Below, piece after piece: positions 1-9,526 of a stretch of DNA of 64,000 bases. How positions within the stretch are numbered: the first letter of the stretch is position 1; every line of letters starts with the position of its first letter. The notes beneath the pieces are model-generated. The model saw only the letters and a program-made list of their open reading frames with translations, did not search any database and was not told the DNA's origin. Both the position numbers and the translations under genes were made by a program. The stretch is from Shewanella inventionis (GTDB lineage: Bacteria > Pseudomonadota > Gammaproteobacteria > Enterobacterales > Shewanellaceae), in contig NZ_BMII01000007.1 in assembly GCF_014641855.1 (NCBI RefSeq), positions 73,663 to 137,662 of the forward strand. The letters are read 5' to 3'.

Positions 1-2988
1 CAAAGTAAAGCTGAAGAAGATGCTTTAGGAAAAGTTGAAGAGGATTTTTATCAATCTTATAACAATTTACTTGGGCATTTAAAAAAACGAATCATCCTAT
101 CGGAAACAAAATTTTTACCTGCTGAGCTAGAGGCATTAATTGCGCAACTTAAACCAGCGGTGTTGAGTAAGCAAACGCAGTTGTTGATTTTGCAGTCAAT
201 ACTCAACTATGCCAAAAAGCATCATGGTATTGATTCTCCTAACATACCGTCGATTATTACTCTTAAACGAGATAAACCCATTATATCGCCGGTTGAGCTC
301 GTCCAGCTGCCAATTGTTGATATGCTTTTCTCGCTACTCGATAAAGAATTAATGACCCCAAATAGAGCTCTATCTAACAACCAAAAACTAGGTCGTTCTG
401 CTCTGTTGGTATATTTAACCGTTAACGTAAGCGATACTCAAGAGCTTATGTCTATTCTTGAGCATCCACAGGATGTGTTTTACGTCGGCGGAATTTGTTA
501 TTGGCAAAAACAACAGACAACAGATCAATCACGATACATTTTAAGTGATGTTGCGGTAATGGCATTACAACAATGGGCTAACGTCAAACAAAATGTATCA
601 AAAATCCAAGGGTGCATTGTAAAGTATTTAAACACGACATCTGAATTTGATTGGTCAGATCTATCAATGCTTAAATTAAGTACACTGAGAAAAATTCATA
701 ATATTCTGCAGTTAGGACCAGTACAGTATCAGATGTATTTTTTACCCAGTATGAGTCAAGCATTACCAGATCATGCTTTTATGCGGATTTTAACTGATAA
801 AGCATGCATATATTTCGAGCCGCATTTGTTAGGGGCAAGTGATTTATGCACAAACGAATTTAAACAATTGAGGCATGTGGCCAACAACAACCATTGTTTT
901 ATTGCTATTGATACTACATTAAAACAACTAGATGCCATTTATTCGGATTTAATCAAAGAAGCATCAAGATCAGCATGTTTAGATACTTTAAGTAAAAAGC
1001 TTAAGTCATTAGATGTCACCGCCAATCCTTACCTCTGGCTGCTATGCTCTTGGTTATTCTCACTGTTAAAAAATGGAGGTACCTACAAGCGCCGATTAAA
1101 GTTGGCCACTGCAGTGGATTATGTCAAAAGCTTGAGCAATCCGTTTCTCGTCGTATTTAGTACGTGCGATATAGGGTTATTATCGGGAGAGGATTGGGCT
1201 AATAAACTGAATGAATCCTCTGACGTTTTTACCTCAGCCCAACGAAAAAAATATGTGTATTATTTTGCACAGTTTTTAATAGAAACAAATTTAGTTCGAG
1301 ATCTCTGCCTATCCGATATCGATGTTATTGGTAGTTCTAGTGAAGTTGACGCGAATTTAATTTCACCAAGTCATATTGATGAAGTATTGAAATATCTCAC
1401 AGATCATATTCATGATGGTCTTGTCTATCAATATGCTTATTTTTTGTTATGTTTTTGCTTTTACAGCGGCTTGCGAAGGAATGAAGCTGCAAAATTAACC
1501 TGGGCTGACTTTTCATTTGCAGTCAATACGCCAGCCAAAGATGCATTTGACTATGTGCAGCTTTCGGTTAGACCCAATCAGCATCGCACGCTCAAAACGA
1601 CTTCTGCTCGACGAGAGTTACCACTAGATGCACTTTGGCCAAAGACAGCCATAGAAAAGTTACGGGTGCGATATCAAATACAGCAACACTCAGGTGCAAA
1701 CAAAAAGGCGCTATTGTTTGACGATGCAACTCGAGTCAATCAGGCTTATGAGTTAATAACAGATTTAATCCGTCACTTTACTCAAGACTACACTTTACGA
1801 ATTCATCATCTTCGTCATAGTTTTGCTAATTGGTCTTGGTGCCGCTTAAATCCAAGAACCATAAAGCAGGGGCGTGTACAACTAACGATATTCGGTCATC
1901 AAATATTCGATGATGATTACCTACAACGGTTACAAAGCAGATTACGCTTTAATATGAATAGCCGTAAAAAAATGTTCATCTTGGCTCATCTGATGGGGCA
2001 TAAAGATGTTCAATCAACGTTAAATAGCTATTTACACCTTAAAGATATTTTGTACTACTTAGACTTAAAGCCTTACTTTACGTTAACTAAGTATTTTACT
2101 TCAGAATGTGTTGGGCGAGTATCTTGGCTAGAACCAGAGTCGGGCTTAAGTTTGGCTGAAAGGTTAAACTATTACACTCGAGATACAGAAGCGAAATTAG
2201 CAATAAAGCCTGCACCATTAACGTCATCCTTATCGGTGCCAACATTTTCAACGTATGACAAAGAAATAAAACCAAATATTGAGATAAGCAGCATGACTTG
2301 GGCTCGTGCACTGAACGCCTTGAAAGTCAGCTCGGTTATCGAGTCTTCTCAATATTACAATGTTCCACTCGAAGAGTTACAGCAACTACTTAATAATGCT
2401 GAGCAAATACATCAACATTACCCGCGCATAGGTAAGCGACTTCCATTGATCCCAGCCTTTCCAAGATTACATAATGCCGAATATGTTGCAAAAGCTGATG
2501 CAACTGTTGCTAAATCCAGTAAAGTATTTATGTATCTTTGCGACAAATTTGACAAGAGTATTGGAGTTGAACCGTTAACCTTAGCTAACGTGAGGTTGAG
2601 CATGGAAATATTAAAATACGCCGTACCAGGTAAAGGTTATGAGTTGAGGTGTCCGGACTCAACATTATCAAGAATGTTTATGCGTTTTTGTCAACTTTTA
2701 GGCTTAAAGGGTAGGCATTTAGTATTCACGTTTTACAGGGCCGATTTAACTATTGAAGAGTCAAAGTACATTGAAATTCGGTGGAAAAAAACAATCTCAG
2801 ATTTTGGTTTTAATCCTAAAAACTTTTTATTTGCAAAAGAGGATCAAGGACTCTACTTAGGTAACCATGATGGTAATGGATTTTTAGAAATCGCATTGGT
2901 CAACAATACATATAAGCAGCCACAACGACATCAAAGCATATTTAGCTTTTTACATTTTCTACTGATTTTGAGCTATGAGAACAAATAA
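1..2988 (+). CDS. Large tyrosine recombinase (phage-type integrase), 5'-partial
   Basis: The reading frame is open from base 1, so this is the 3' part of a longer gene; the GTG at 160 is only the first possible start inside the window and is probably not the true one. Counting residues from base 1, the tyrosine-recombinase catalytic set is visible: Arg492 in SGLRRNEAAKLTW, His602 and Arg605 in HHLRH, His667 in LMGHKD, and the nucleophile Tyr677 in STLNSYLHL. The family function is cutting and rejoining DNA at specific sites through a 3'-phosphotyrosine link. About 320 residues follow the tyrosine, which is unusual since most integrases end soon after it; that tail has no motif I recognise. 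It lies at the edge of accessory DNA, so it may mobilise an island. The catalytic residues look intact. Confidence 0.85.
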   Translation, partial: QSKAEEDALGKVEEDFYQSYNNLLGHLKKRIILSETKFLPAELEALIAQLKPAVLSKQTQLLILQSILNYAKKHHGIDSPNIPSIITLKRDKPIISPVELVQLPIVDMLFSLLDKELMTPNRALSNNQKLGRSALLVYLTVNVSDTQELMSILEHPQDVFYVGGICYWQKQQTTDQSRYILSDVAVMALQQWANVKQNVSKIQGCIVKYLNTTSEFDWSDLSMLKLSTLRKIHNILQLGPVQYQMYFLPSMSQALPDHAFMRILTDKACIYFEPHLLGASDLCTNEFKQLRHVANNNHCFIAIDTTLKQLDAIYSDLIKEASRSACLDTLSKKLKSLDVTANPYLWLLCSWLFSLLKNGGTYKRRLKLATAVDYVKSLSNPFLVVFSTCDIGLLSGEDWANKLNESSDVFTSAQRKKYVYYFAQFLIETNLVRDLCLSDIDVIGSSSEVDANLISPSHIDEVLKYLTDHIHDGLVYQYAYFLLCFCFYSGLRRNEAAKLTWADFSFAVNTPAKDAFDYVQLSVRPNQHRTLKTTSARRELPLDALWPKTAIEKLRVRYQIQQHSGANKKALLFDDATRVNQAYELITDLIRHFTQDYTLRIHHLRHSFANWSWCRLNPRTIKQGRVQLTIFGHQIFDDDYLQRLQSRLRFNMNSRKKMFILAHLMGHKDVQSTLNSYLHLKDILYYLDLKPYFTLTKYFTSECVGRVSWLEPESGLSLAERLNYYTRDTEAKLAIKPAPLTSSLSVPTFSTYDKEIKPNIEISSMTWARALNALKVSSVIESSQYYNVPLEELQQLLNNAEQIHQHYPRIGKRLPLIPAFPRLHNAEYVAKADATVAKSSKVFMYLCDKFDKSIGVEPLTLANVRLSMEILKYAVPGKGYELRCPDSTLSRMFMRFCQLLGLKGRHLVFTFYRADLTIEESKYIEIRWKKTISDFGFNPKNFLFAKEDQGLYLGNHDGNGFLEIALVNNTYKQPQRHQSIFSFLHFLLILSYENK

Positions 2989-3184
2989 AGTGTTAGCTTA
3001 CTTATGTCCCATTCCAATTCAGTGCTGCTTTCCCTAACATTTTTCAGTTTCCTCATTGCCTAAACTATTATAATGCGATAAACCATAAAATATTCCTCAT
3101 ATTTAGTATGAGTGATCATATAATGCGAGTAAAAATAGAACACCATGACGATGGTGATGTACTATCAAAAATAGGTAATACGAA

Positions 3185-3868
3185 ATGTTAGTTTTTAACT
3201 GCACCAAAGCCGCAGTAGAGTTTTTTACGGTTACACGTCAAGGCCAAAAGGTTTCAGATCTAGAGCCTGCGCCACATAAAACCATCGCAGAGTCGATTGA
3301 AACGCCTGTTTTTCCAAACGGTGTTGATACCGACAACAATGGTGAATTTCAATGGCAGTGGGTACTACATTGTGTATCCATTAAACGCAAAAGATACTTA
3401 ATGGCGATGGATTATCAAAGTCGTTTTTGTATAACAGTACTAGCAGGAAAGAAAGGTGATATTTATCAGTTTCTCAATACCTTTGAGCCAATGCTAAAGG
3501 CGTGTTTTCACAGTCTAGCCAATGAAAGCGGTGTTGATACGGTCGAGGTAGAGAACTGTGTTGACCATTATGACAGAGAAGTTAATGACTGTGCCTTCTA
3601 CCCTCGAAGTGACCGTAGCGTGCAAGCTCACCTAAATGACGTTCATTGGCATCTTGAACGTCACTGCTATGAAGATGGAATGTTACTTGAAGATGTTGAT
3701 CTACTTGGCTTTAACTTATTTTCAGGTCAGTTTCCTCGTAATAGTAAGCACAAGAAGGAGCACTTTTTCCCTAATGAAGAATTTGTTAACCAGTGGCAAC
3801 AGTGGGCATTAAAGCCTCAACCAGTGGATATGAGTAATGTCATCGTGTTAAGCCATCGCAGACAATAG
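3185..3868 (+). CDS. DUF6933-type hypothetical protein
   Basis: A 227-residue soluble protein without signal peptide or membrane segment. The layout resembles DUF6933: an N-terminal strand (MLVFNCTKAAVEFF), a central WQWVLHCVSIKRKRYLMAM segment, a helix, and a C-terminal segment with RSVQAHLNDVHWHLE, corresponding to the family's conserved RS..G..ND region. The function of the family is unknown; members are common in mobile and accessory DNA. It lies 196 bp downstream of the recombinase in the same direction. A 27-codon open frame (3108-3191) overlaps its ATG and could be a leader peptide or chance. The family call is from memory of the pattern. Confidence 0.65.
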   Translation: MLVFNCTKAAVEFFTVTRQGQKVSDLEPAPHKTIAESIETPVFPNGVDTDNNGEFQWQWVLHCVSIKRKRYLMAMDYQSRFCITVLAGKKGDIYQFLNTFEPMLKACFHSLANESGVDTVEVENCVDHYDREVNDCAFYPRSDRSVQAHLNDVHWHLERHCYEDGMLLEDVDLLGFNLFSGQFPRNSKHKKEHFFPNEEFVNQWQQWALKPQPVDMSNVIVLSHRRQ

Positions 3869-4033
3869 AGGGTAAGAATAACTTTTTGTAGCGACTCAGC
3901 TGACACTCCCCGCCTAAAAGCTTCTCTGCAAATTGAGCAAGTTAAAAGAGGTAATTGATCAAGTAAGTTTGAGCATGCTTAATAACGCGTTGATGTGCAA
4001 AGGCGTGCCACTCGAATACTGCTGGCACATTTA

Positions 4034-4419
4034 TGCCCCAAAGCTTGTTTCGCATGCCTAGATTAGATTTGCTTGATACTGGCCTGTTGGCCTAATTTTA
4101 GTAATGCTACAGAGTGTCCATTGAACTAGGTCCACTCCAGATAATGCACCAAAGTGTTTACTATTTCTGTGACGATTTAAATAATACAGTGGCTTGTCTA
4201 TCTATGGATACAGTCTCAACAGCAAGAATGGATAACAAAATATTTAATCCTGATTCAAGTTAACTTTCCAATTGACTATGCTATAGAAATATTACTTGAT
4301 GTTGAATCGATGCAGTTAGATAGGCTGAATTTTAGTTAAGCTACCAAGCCAGAAAGCCCAGAATGTTTAGTCTTCACTTAAAATTCAGCCAATTTTCAAC
4401 TATTTAAATCACATACAAA
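4034..4419 (+). repeat. Left arm of a 385-bp inverted repeat
   Basis: This segment is the near-identical reverse complement of 9097-9481. I saw one extra T in the left copy (in the run around 4242-4246) and one substitution (C against T near 4340). The right copy has a 74-codon open frame (9177-9401, minus strand) that the extra T breaks here. Each arm also holds a 12-bp inverted repeat (GGCTGAATTTTA and its complement). The left arm ends at 4419, exactly where the IS3 element begins. The sequence 3869-4033 outside the arm has no gene I can support. Confidence 0.9.
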
Positions 4420-4479
4420 TGTAACCCTCCCTTAAAATCAGAATGTTTTAAATAGAGTTTTCCATTTACACTAAACCAA

Positions 4480-4761
4480 ATGGAGAATCACATGAAAAAG
4501 ATACGTTTTACTGAAAGCCAAATTATCAACATCCTCAAAGAAGGCGAGTCAGGCGCATTCACCGTGCCAGAGTTATGCCGCAAACATAATGTGGGTCAAA
4601 GCACCTATTACAAATGGAAATCAAAATATGGTGGAATGCAAGCCTCTGATTTAAGTCGTATGCGGGAATTAGAAGCCGAAAATGCCAAACTTAAAAAGAT
4701 GTTTGCGGATGTCAGTTTACAAAATATGGCGCTCAAAGACATTGTTGAAAAAAAGCTATAA
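4480..4761 (+). CDS. IS3-family transposase OrfA
   Basis: A 93-residue protein with an N-terminal helix-turn-helix (ESQIINILKEGESG through YYKWKSKYGG) followed by a leucine-zipper-like helix (RELEAENAKLKKMFADVSL), the normal OrfA layout for binding the terminal repeats and dimerising. The start at 4492 (MKKIRF) is also possible and has a typical GGAGAA ribosome site just upstream. Near its 3' end is the slippery run A-AAA-AAG (4749-4755). A -1 shift there reads through without a stop into OrfB, so the functional transposase is probably the fusion OrfAB. Nothing in it looks damaged. Confidence 0.93.
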   Translation: MENHMKKIRFTESQIINILKEGESGAFTVPELCRKHNVGQSTYYKWKSKYGGMQASDLSRMRELEAENAKLKKMFADVSLQNMALKDIVEKKL

Positions 4762-4778
4762 AGCCAGCAGAGCGGAAG

Positions 4779-5594
4779 GTGTTAGCCCACTATGCCATTA
4801 ATGAATTTGGCCTAGGTGTTGTGTTGGCTTGTGATGCGCTAAGTATTAGTCGTTGCACATTTTATTACCAACTCAAGCGTATCGATGATAATGACATCAT
4901 TGAGGCTGTATCAGATATTGCAGAGAAGCATAGGGCTTATGGTTTTCGGAAGATATTTAAACGGCTACGACTCTTAGGGCATAAATGGAACCATAAACGC
5001 GTTTACCGTGTTTATTGTGGTTTGAAGCTTAACTTACGGCGTAAAGGGAAAAAGCGCTTACCTTCTCGAGAGCCAGAGCCGCTGGCTGTTCCAGCCAAAG
5101 TTAATGAGTGCTGGTCAATGGATTTTATGAGCGATAACTTGTTTTCGGGCAAATCGTTTAGAACGTTTAATGTCATTGATGATTATCATCGTGAAGCTTT
5201 AGCTATCGAAGTCGATTCGAGCTTACCTGCTCAGCGAGTGATACGCGTGCTTGACCGGATTGCCGCCTATCGGGGTTACCCAAAGCGCTTAAGGCAAGAT
5301 AATGGGCCAGAGTTTATTTCACACGCGCTTGAGGTTTGGGCAGAAGAACATGGCATTAAGTTAGATTTTATTAAGCCAGGGAAACCGACGCAAAATGCGT
5401 ATATTGAGCGATTCAACCGCACTTATCGAAATGAAGTATTAGACTGTTACTTGTTCAAAAGCTTGACTGAAGTTAGGGAAATCACAGATAGTTGGATTGA
5501 AGAATATAATTATGACCGGCCACATGAATCATTGAATGATTTACCGCCTAAATTATATGAGCGGTTAATTGAGGAGAACTCTCTCAAAATATGA
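4779..5594 (+). CDS. IS3-family transposase OrfB (DDE integrase)
   Basis: This is the catalytic part of the transposase: an N-terminal HTH_21-like region (residues 1-90) and an rve/DDE integrase core. Visible are the first Asp in CWSMDFMSDNL, the second in RQDNGPEF, the Glu in NAYIERFNRTYR, and the IS3 signature DRPHESLNDLPP near the C terminus. It is in the -1 frame relative to OrfA and the frames join without a stop through the A7G run, so expression by programmed frameshifting as OrfAB is expected; the GTG at 4779 is only the first in-frame start. It appears intact. Confidence 0.93.
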   Translation: MLAHYAINEFGLGVVLACDALSISRCTFYYQLKRIDDNDIIEAVSDIAEKHRAYGFRKIFKRLRLLGHKWNHKRVYRVYCGLKLNLRRKGKKRLPSREPEPLAVPAKVNECWSMDFMSDNLFSGKSFRTFNVIDDYHREALAIEVDSSLPAQRVIRVLDRIAAYRGYPKRLRQDNGPEFISHALEVWAEEHGIKLDFIKPGKPTQNAYIERFNRTYRNEVLDCYLFKSLTEVREITDSWIEEYNYDRPHESLNDLPPKLYERLIEENSLKI

Positions 5595-5615
5595 TCGATA
5601 TAAGGGAGGGTTACA

Positions 5616-7032
5616 GACCGATTCGTTTGCAGATGCCATATCGGGTCTAAGTTCCCTAGAGAGCCTTATCTGCCCTAGCAATATTGATTGGTTTTGGGAA
5701 CTGAAAAAAATTAAATATGATAGGCTGAAGAAGCTAAGCCGCTCTCAAGCTATACTAATTATCAAAAATGCTCAATTTATACCTAGTCTATCTATGCTCA
5801 AAGTACTACTCATTGCACTGGGTATAATAGACGAAAAAGCATCACTCACCTTTCAAGATTTGATAGGCACTAATGGTTGTGATTTCAAACCATTGATTAA
5901 AGCAGAACCACAGAGATATTTAGCAGCGATTCAAAATCAAATTGAGTGGGTAGAGCCTAAAGGCAGTTGCATCGAAGTATGTAAATATATCGATACTGTC
6001 GAGGTTTGCACTATCATCGCCAAAGCGACTATGCAAAGATTTTCGTTCAACGAGATTGAAGGGCGATGTTTGGCTGCTTTTATTGACGAGAACCTCTTAT
6101 TGCCTGAATGGCTTGAAATCAAAGCTGCACTTAGATGCTTCAATGATACATCTCCGACTACTAGTTCACCCGATAAAGACGCCTTGTTAGAATCTATCGA
6201 AGGAAAACAGAAGCTCGTAGTATTCATAGACAGAAATATTACGGAGCTTTGTGAGTCTATAGCTCCACCGGCCGGTGGTAAAGATTACGAGGAATTAATC
6301 CGCTTCCTGTATAGCAATGAGACTCTTGACCAGACATTCGAGAAAATCATTCAGGTTTTCCCACCTTCATTAGCGCTAATTCCTACAATCATGTCGGCAC
6401 TCGATGGGGACTGTAAACGATGGAACCTAATAGTTGAAAATGCAAGTCTGGAATTATCAAACAATGTTCTTGAAGCTCTAGTAAGTGTATCTACCAACAC
6501 AGCTTTTCATTACATCAAAAAGCGTTGGCCTGACAGTAAAAACTTGCTGCTTGATACTGATGAGCATCCTATTTCAACGGATCTTATCTATCTTGTTTTA
6601 AGCGAACGTGCATTTCACATACAAGATAGATTGGATATTTATTGTCTTGATGAAGATTTGGATTTCTCCAGCAAATCTAAGATAGCCGCGGCCATTATCA
6701 GCGATGTACTATCTGCAAACATGCAACCGCCGGCACTAGATTCCTCCATTATTGAAGCCTCGCTTCCGCTTCTAGGAACTCTCCAACGAAGAGAGTTGTC
6801 ACTTCACTTTATTGAAAACCAAGAATCTTTTGCTAAAATATGCGACATCTTGGAGAAAATAAAACTGGAAGAGTTTACGGGAATGCGTAAGGGGAATATT
6901 CAGCTAAAACTACCGGATAATGATTACGGAGAACGTGTTATGTCGAAGTTCCAACAGTTAGCATTTATCAAAAATGCTAAACGGGATCATGGTCAACTAA
7001 AAGCATACTTACGTCCATCAGTATGTGTATAA
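5616..7032 (+). pseudogene. C-terminal remnant of a YobI-like P-loop NTPase, truncated by IS3
   Basis: The open frame begins inside the IS end (TTG at 5569) and continues for about 470 codons of unrelated sequence, so the native 5' end is gone. What remains is a soluble alpha-helical region with Leu-rich repeating segments (for example LYSNETLDQTFEKIIQVFPPS) and a C-terminal basic stretch. No Walker A or B motif is left. The style resembles the C-terminal half of YobI-type P-loop proteins of about 1200 residues, which occur in defence and mobile regions; that is recall, not a search. The missing N terminus and the lack of a target duplication at the IS suggest an IS-adjacent deletion. A fused product from the TTG is possible but probably non-functional. 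Confidence 0.55.
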
Positions 7033-7310
7033 GGGCCGCGGTTGATCTGATCTAGTAACATGAAGCATTGCAAAAGATTGATTAATTGGTCAGTGATAAA
7101 TGGCTAATAAACTAAATTCGAAGCTCACTTTTGGACATTTCTGAGTTACGAATGCCATCAGTGTATGCCTTGTTCGCATAACATGTGAAGTAATGGTGAT
7201 TCAATACGGCTAATATTTATCGGCCGCTACAAAAATTGATTGTTACTAGAGCGAATTTATCACTTATAATTGCACTATAATGGCTTCCTTATTTGCAAAT
7301 TGATAGATTT

Positions 7311-7850
7311 CTAATTCCATGAAATTAAATTGATAACACCATTCCCCATATATTTAAAAGTGATTGTCACTATTCCACCTGAGTTATTCATATTTAATAA
7401 AGACTCACACAACGCTGTATCTTCACACTCAAATGATTGACTTAAAAAAAAGTACTCACCATCATTCATATGAATTGTTGAGTCAAGAAGTTCAACATTA
7501 TCAATGACGTACTCCACACCCAATTCATCTTCAACCGATGAGTTGATACTAACCAATGAATACTGTTTACTTGAAGCGTCCGCAGAAGGTGAGCCATCCT
7601 CATTGACTTCGACTGTAAGCTCATAAGTATACCCCCACATATAAGTAAAGCCTTCAATTTCGTCATAAAAGAGCTTGCCATCAGCCACAACGCAAAGCAT
7701 TTGATTTACACCTGTGCACGGTTGCATATAAGAAGCTATGGAGGTTGACTGTTCATATGATGAAGCGTCTTTTTCGTCTGAATTGTTACAAGCTGACGCG
7801 AACATAAGGCAAACAACAAACAAAAATGAAAATGAAAATTTAGATTGCAT
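7311..7850 (-). CDS. DUF4377 lipoprotein
   Basis: A 179-residue secreted lipoprotein. The N terminus is a signal peptide (SKFSFSFLFVVCLMF) ending in a lipobox-like ASAC, so Cys21 would be lipidated. The mature part contains YDEIEGFTYMWGYTYELTVE, the hallmark of DUF4377, a small beta-rich domain found alone or next to META/HslJ-like domains in envelope proteins. No function is established. It is convergent with the truncated NTPase upstream and divergent from the astacin protease, with an AT-rich promoter region (7851-8051) between. The gap 7033-7310 shows nothing I can name. Confidence 0.75.
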   Translation of the reverse strand: MQSKFSFSFLFVVCLMFASACNNSDEKDASSYEQSTSIASYMQPCTGVNQMLCVVADGKLFYDEIEGFTYMWGYTYELTVEVNEDGSPSADASSKQYSLVSINSSVEDELGVEYVIDNVELLDSTIHMNDGEYFFLSQSFECEDTALCESLLNMNNSGGIVTITFKYMGNGVINLISWN

Positions 7851-8051
7851 AACACTAATCCTTTAGTTTTATTGGATATGAATAAACATAATTATAAAAT
7901 TTTATATTAGCAACAAAATAAAAACAGTAAATAGATTCAGATCACATCTTGGTAACAAAATTTTTACATGTGTTACTGTCTTTATTTCTAATTAAATTTC
8001 TGAATAAAAACCAATTTCGGATTTTTATTGATTGTAAATAGGATCGAAGGA

Positions 8052-9032
8052 ATGAAATTATTTAACTATTTAATCTTATCTTCATGCATTACACTGTCAC
8101 TAAACTCACACTCGAAAACGTATGATATATTGGTAGAAGGCGCCGATGAAAATAATGTGTTGGTTCACAAAACTCTAACAGTTGAGAGATCAAAAGGTGA
8201 ATATATTTTTGAAGGAGATATCATTGTCACTGAGCATATTGAAACTCTAAACACTCCAACTCCTTATTCCGTTATCATTAGCGGTAGTCAATATAGATGG
8301 GATTTGGGTGTAATTCCTTATACCATTTCAACAAATTATAGCACCAGTCAAATAAATTCAATTCTTCAGGCGATGAGTGATATAGAAGATGTTTCAGGTG
8401 TTATTTTTGTCGAACGCTCGAATCAAGCGGACTATATCTCTATATACAAGGGCTCAGGTTGCAGCTCTCAAGTAGGGAAGCGAGGTGGCTCTCAAAATGT
8501 TAGTTTAGCAGATGGTTGCTTTAGCGGCGGAACACCTACACATGAACTCCTACATGCTGCAGGCTTTTGGCATGAACAATCACGGGAAGATCGTGATTCA
8601 TATATTACAATTAATTGGGAGAATATTATATCCGGGAAAGAGCACAATTTTGAACAACATATTTCTGATGGGGAAGATGTTGGCCCCTACGACTATAATT
8701 CTATAATGCACTATCACTCGACCGCTTTTAGCTCTAATGGTCAAGCAACTATTTCGAGAAATGACGGTATGTCTTCTCTAGGTGGTTCTGTTATGACTTC
8801 GACAGACATTTCTACTCTTCGAGAAATGTACGGTTATCTTCAAGAAGTTGATTTAAACGTAAATTACCATTATTGCTACGGCGAAAACTCTCTCAATTGG
8901 GCATCATATAATGATGATGCTGATTATTATGAGATTCAGATAAATTCAGGGTATGCGTTTTCAAACTTCGCAACAACTACAAATAAAGCATATCAAGTAA
9001 GTGTTAATCAAAATACAGAGTTCAGAGTTTGA
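8052..9032 (+). CDS. Secreted astacin-type (M12A) zinc metalloprotease, C terminus interrupted
   Basis: From ATG 8052 (ribosome site GAAGGA just upstream; the TTG at 8028 is less likely) the protein has a signal peptide (MKLFNYLILSSCITLSLNS). The astacin core follows: the zinc site HELLHAAGFWH at residues 164-174, EQSREDRDSYI, and the Met-turn segment SIMHYHS. These residues define the M12A family, and all are intact. After the core comes a fibronectin-III-like segment that stops at TGA 9030-9032. Translation past the TGA stays in frame and stays FN3-like (ACNNEGQCSKYSNSVTAKYA) until 9107, inside the right repeat arm. So the gene seems to have lost a W-like codon to TGA, and its natural 3' end was replaced by the arm. 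The catalytic domain could still be made and secreted. Confidence 0.8.
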   Translation: MKLFNYLILSSCITLSLNSHSKTYDILVEGADENNVLVHKTLTVERSKGEYIFEGDIIVTEHIETLNTPTPYSVIISGSQYRWDLGVIPYTISTNYSTSQINSILQAMSDIEDVSGVIFVERSNQADYISIYKGSGCSSQVGKRGGSQNVSLADGCFSGGTPTHELLHAAGFWHEQSREDRDSYITINWENIISGKEHNFEQHISDGEDVGPYDYNSIMHYHSTAFSSNGQATISRNDGMSSLGGSVMTSTDISTLREMYGYLQEVDLNVNYHYCYGENSLNWASYNDDADYYEIQINSGYAFSNFATTTNKAYQVSVNQNTEFRV

Positions 9033-9096
9033 GCTTGCAATAATGAGGGGCAATGCTCGAAGTACTCTAACAGCGTTACAGCCAAATATGCATCAG

Positions 9097-9481
9097 TTTG
9101 TATGTGATTTAAATAGTTGAAAATTGGCTGAATTTTAAGTGAAGACTAAACATTCTGGGCTTTCTGGCTTGGTAACTTAACTAAAATTCAGCCTATCTAA
9201 CTGCATCGATTCAACATCAAGTAATATTTCTATAGCATAGTCAATTGGAAAGTTAACTTGAATCAGGATTAATATTTTGTTATCCATTCTTGCTGTTGAG
9301 ACTGTATCCATAGATAGACAAGCCACTGTATTATTTAAATCGTCACAGAAATAGTAAACACTTTGGTGCATTATCTGGAGTGGACCTAGTTCAATGGACA
9401 CTCTGTAGCATTACTAAAATTAGGCCAACAGGCCAGTATCAAGCAAATCTAATCTAGGCATGCGAAACAAGCTTTGGGGCA
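9097..9481 (-). repeat. Right arm of the 385-bp inverted repeat
   Basis: This is the reverse complement of 4034-4419 and contains an open frame of 74 codons (9177-9401, minus strand, GTG start, sequence beginning MSIELGPLQIMHQ) that I do not recognise. The arm starts within the last codons of the extended astacin reading frame, so it appears to have been joined to that gene. Outside it, 9482-9528 shows nothing notable before the gcv terminator. Confidence 0.9.
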
Positions 9482-9526
9482 GAAATGATTTACCGACTAA
9501 GTAAATTGTAGATAAGACGGAATCAA

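Larger units (their letters stand above)
4420..5615 (+). mobile_element. Complete IS3-family insertion sequence
   Basis: The element is bounded by perfect 15-bp terminal inverted repeats, TGTAACCCTCCCTTA at 4420-4434 and its complement at 5601-5615, giving 1196 bp. It carries the two overlapping-frame transposase genes typical of IS3. The flanking bases (CAAA on the left, GACC on the right) do not form the 3-4 bp target duplication expected after simple insertion, which points to a later deletion or recombination next to the element. Its left end coincides with the end of the left 385-bp arm, and its right end opens directly into a truncated gene. Confidence 0.92.

Noticed and set aside
3108..3191. 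27-codon open frame overlapping the DUF6933 start
   Set aside because: Too short, no visible homology and no strong ribosome site; could be a leader peptide but cannot be supported.
4034..4419. Integron attC site in the repeat arm
   Set aside because: It has a 12-bp inverted repeat but lacks the GTTRRRY / RYYYAAC core sites of attC.
5569..5615. TTG at 5569 as the true start of the NTPase-like gene
   Set aside because: The first 16 codons are the IS3 end, so this is a chance fusion.
7033..7310. Further coding sequence after the truncated NTPase
   Set aside because: No open frame with protein-like composition or start signal was found.
9177..9401. 74-codon frame in the right repeat arm as a gene
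   Set aside because: It is frameshifted in the left copy and matches no family I know; noted with the repeat only.
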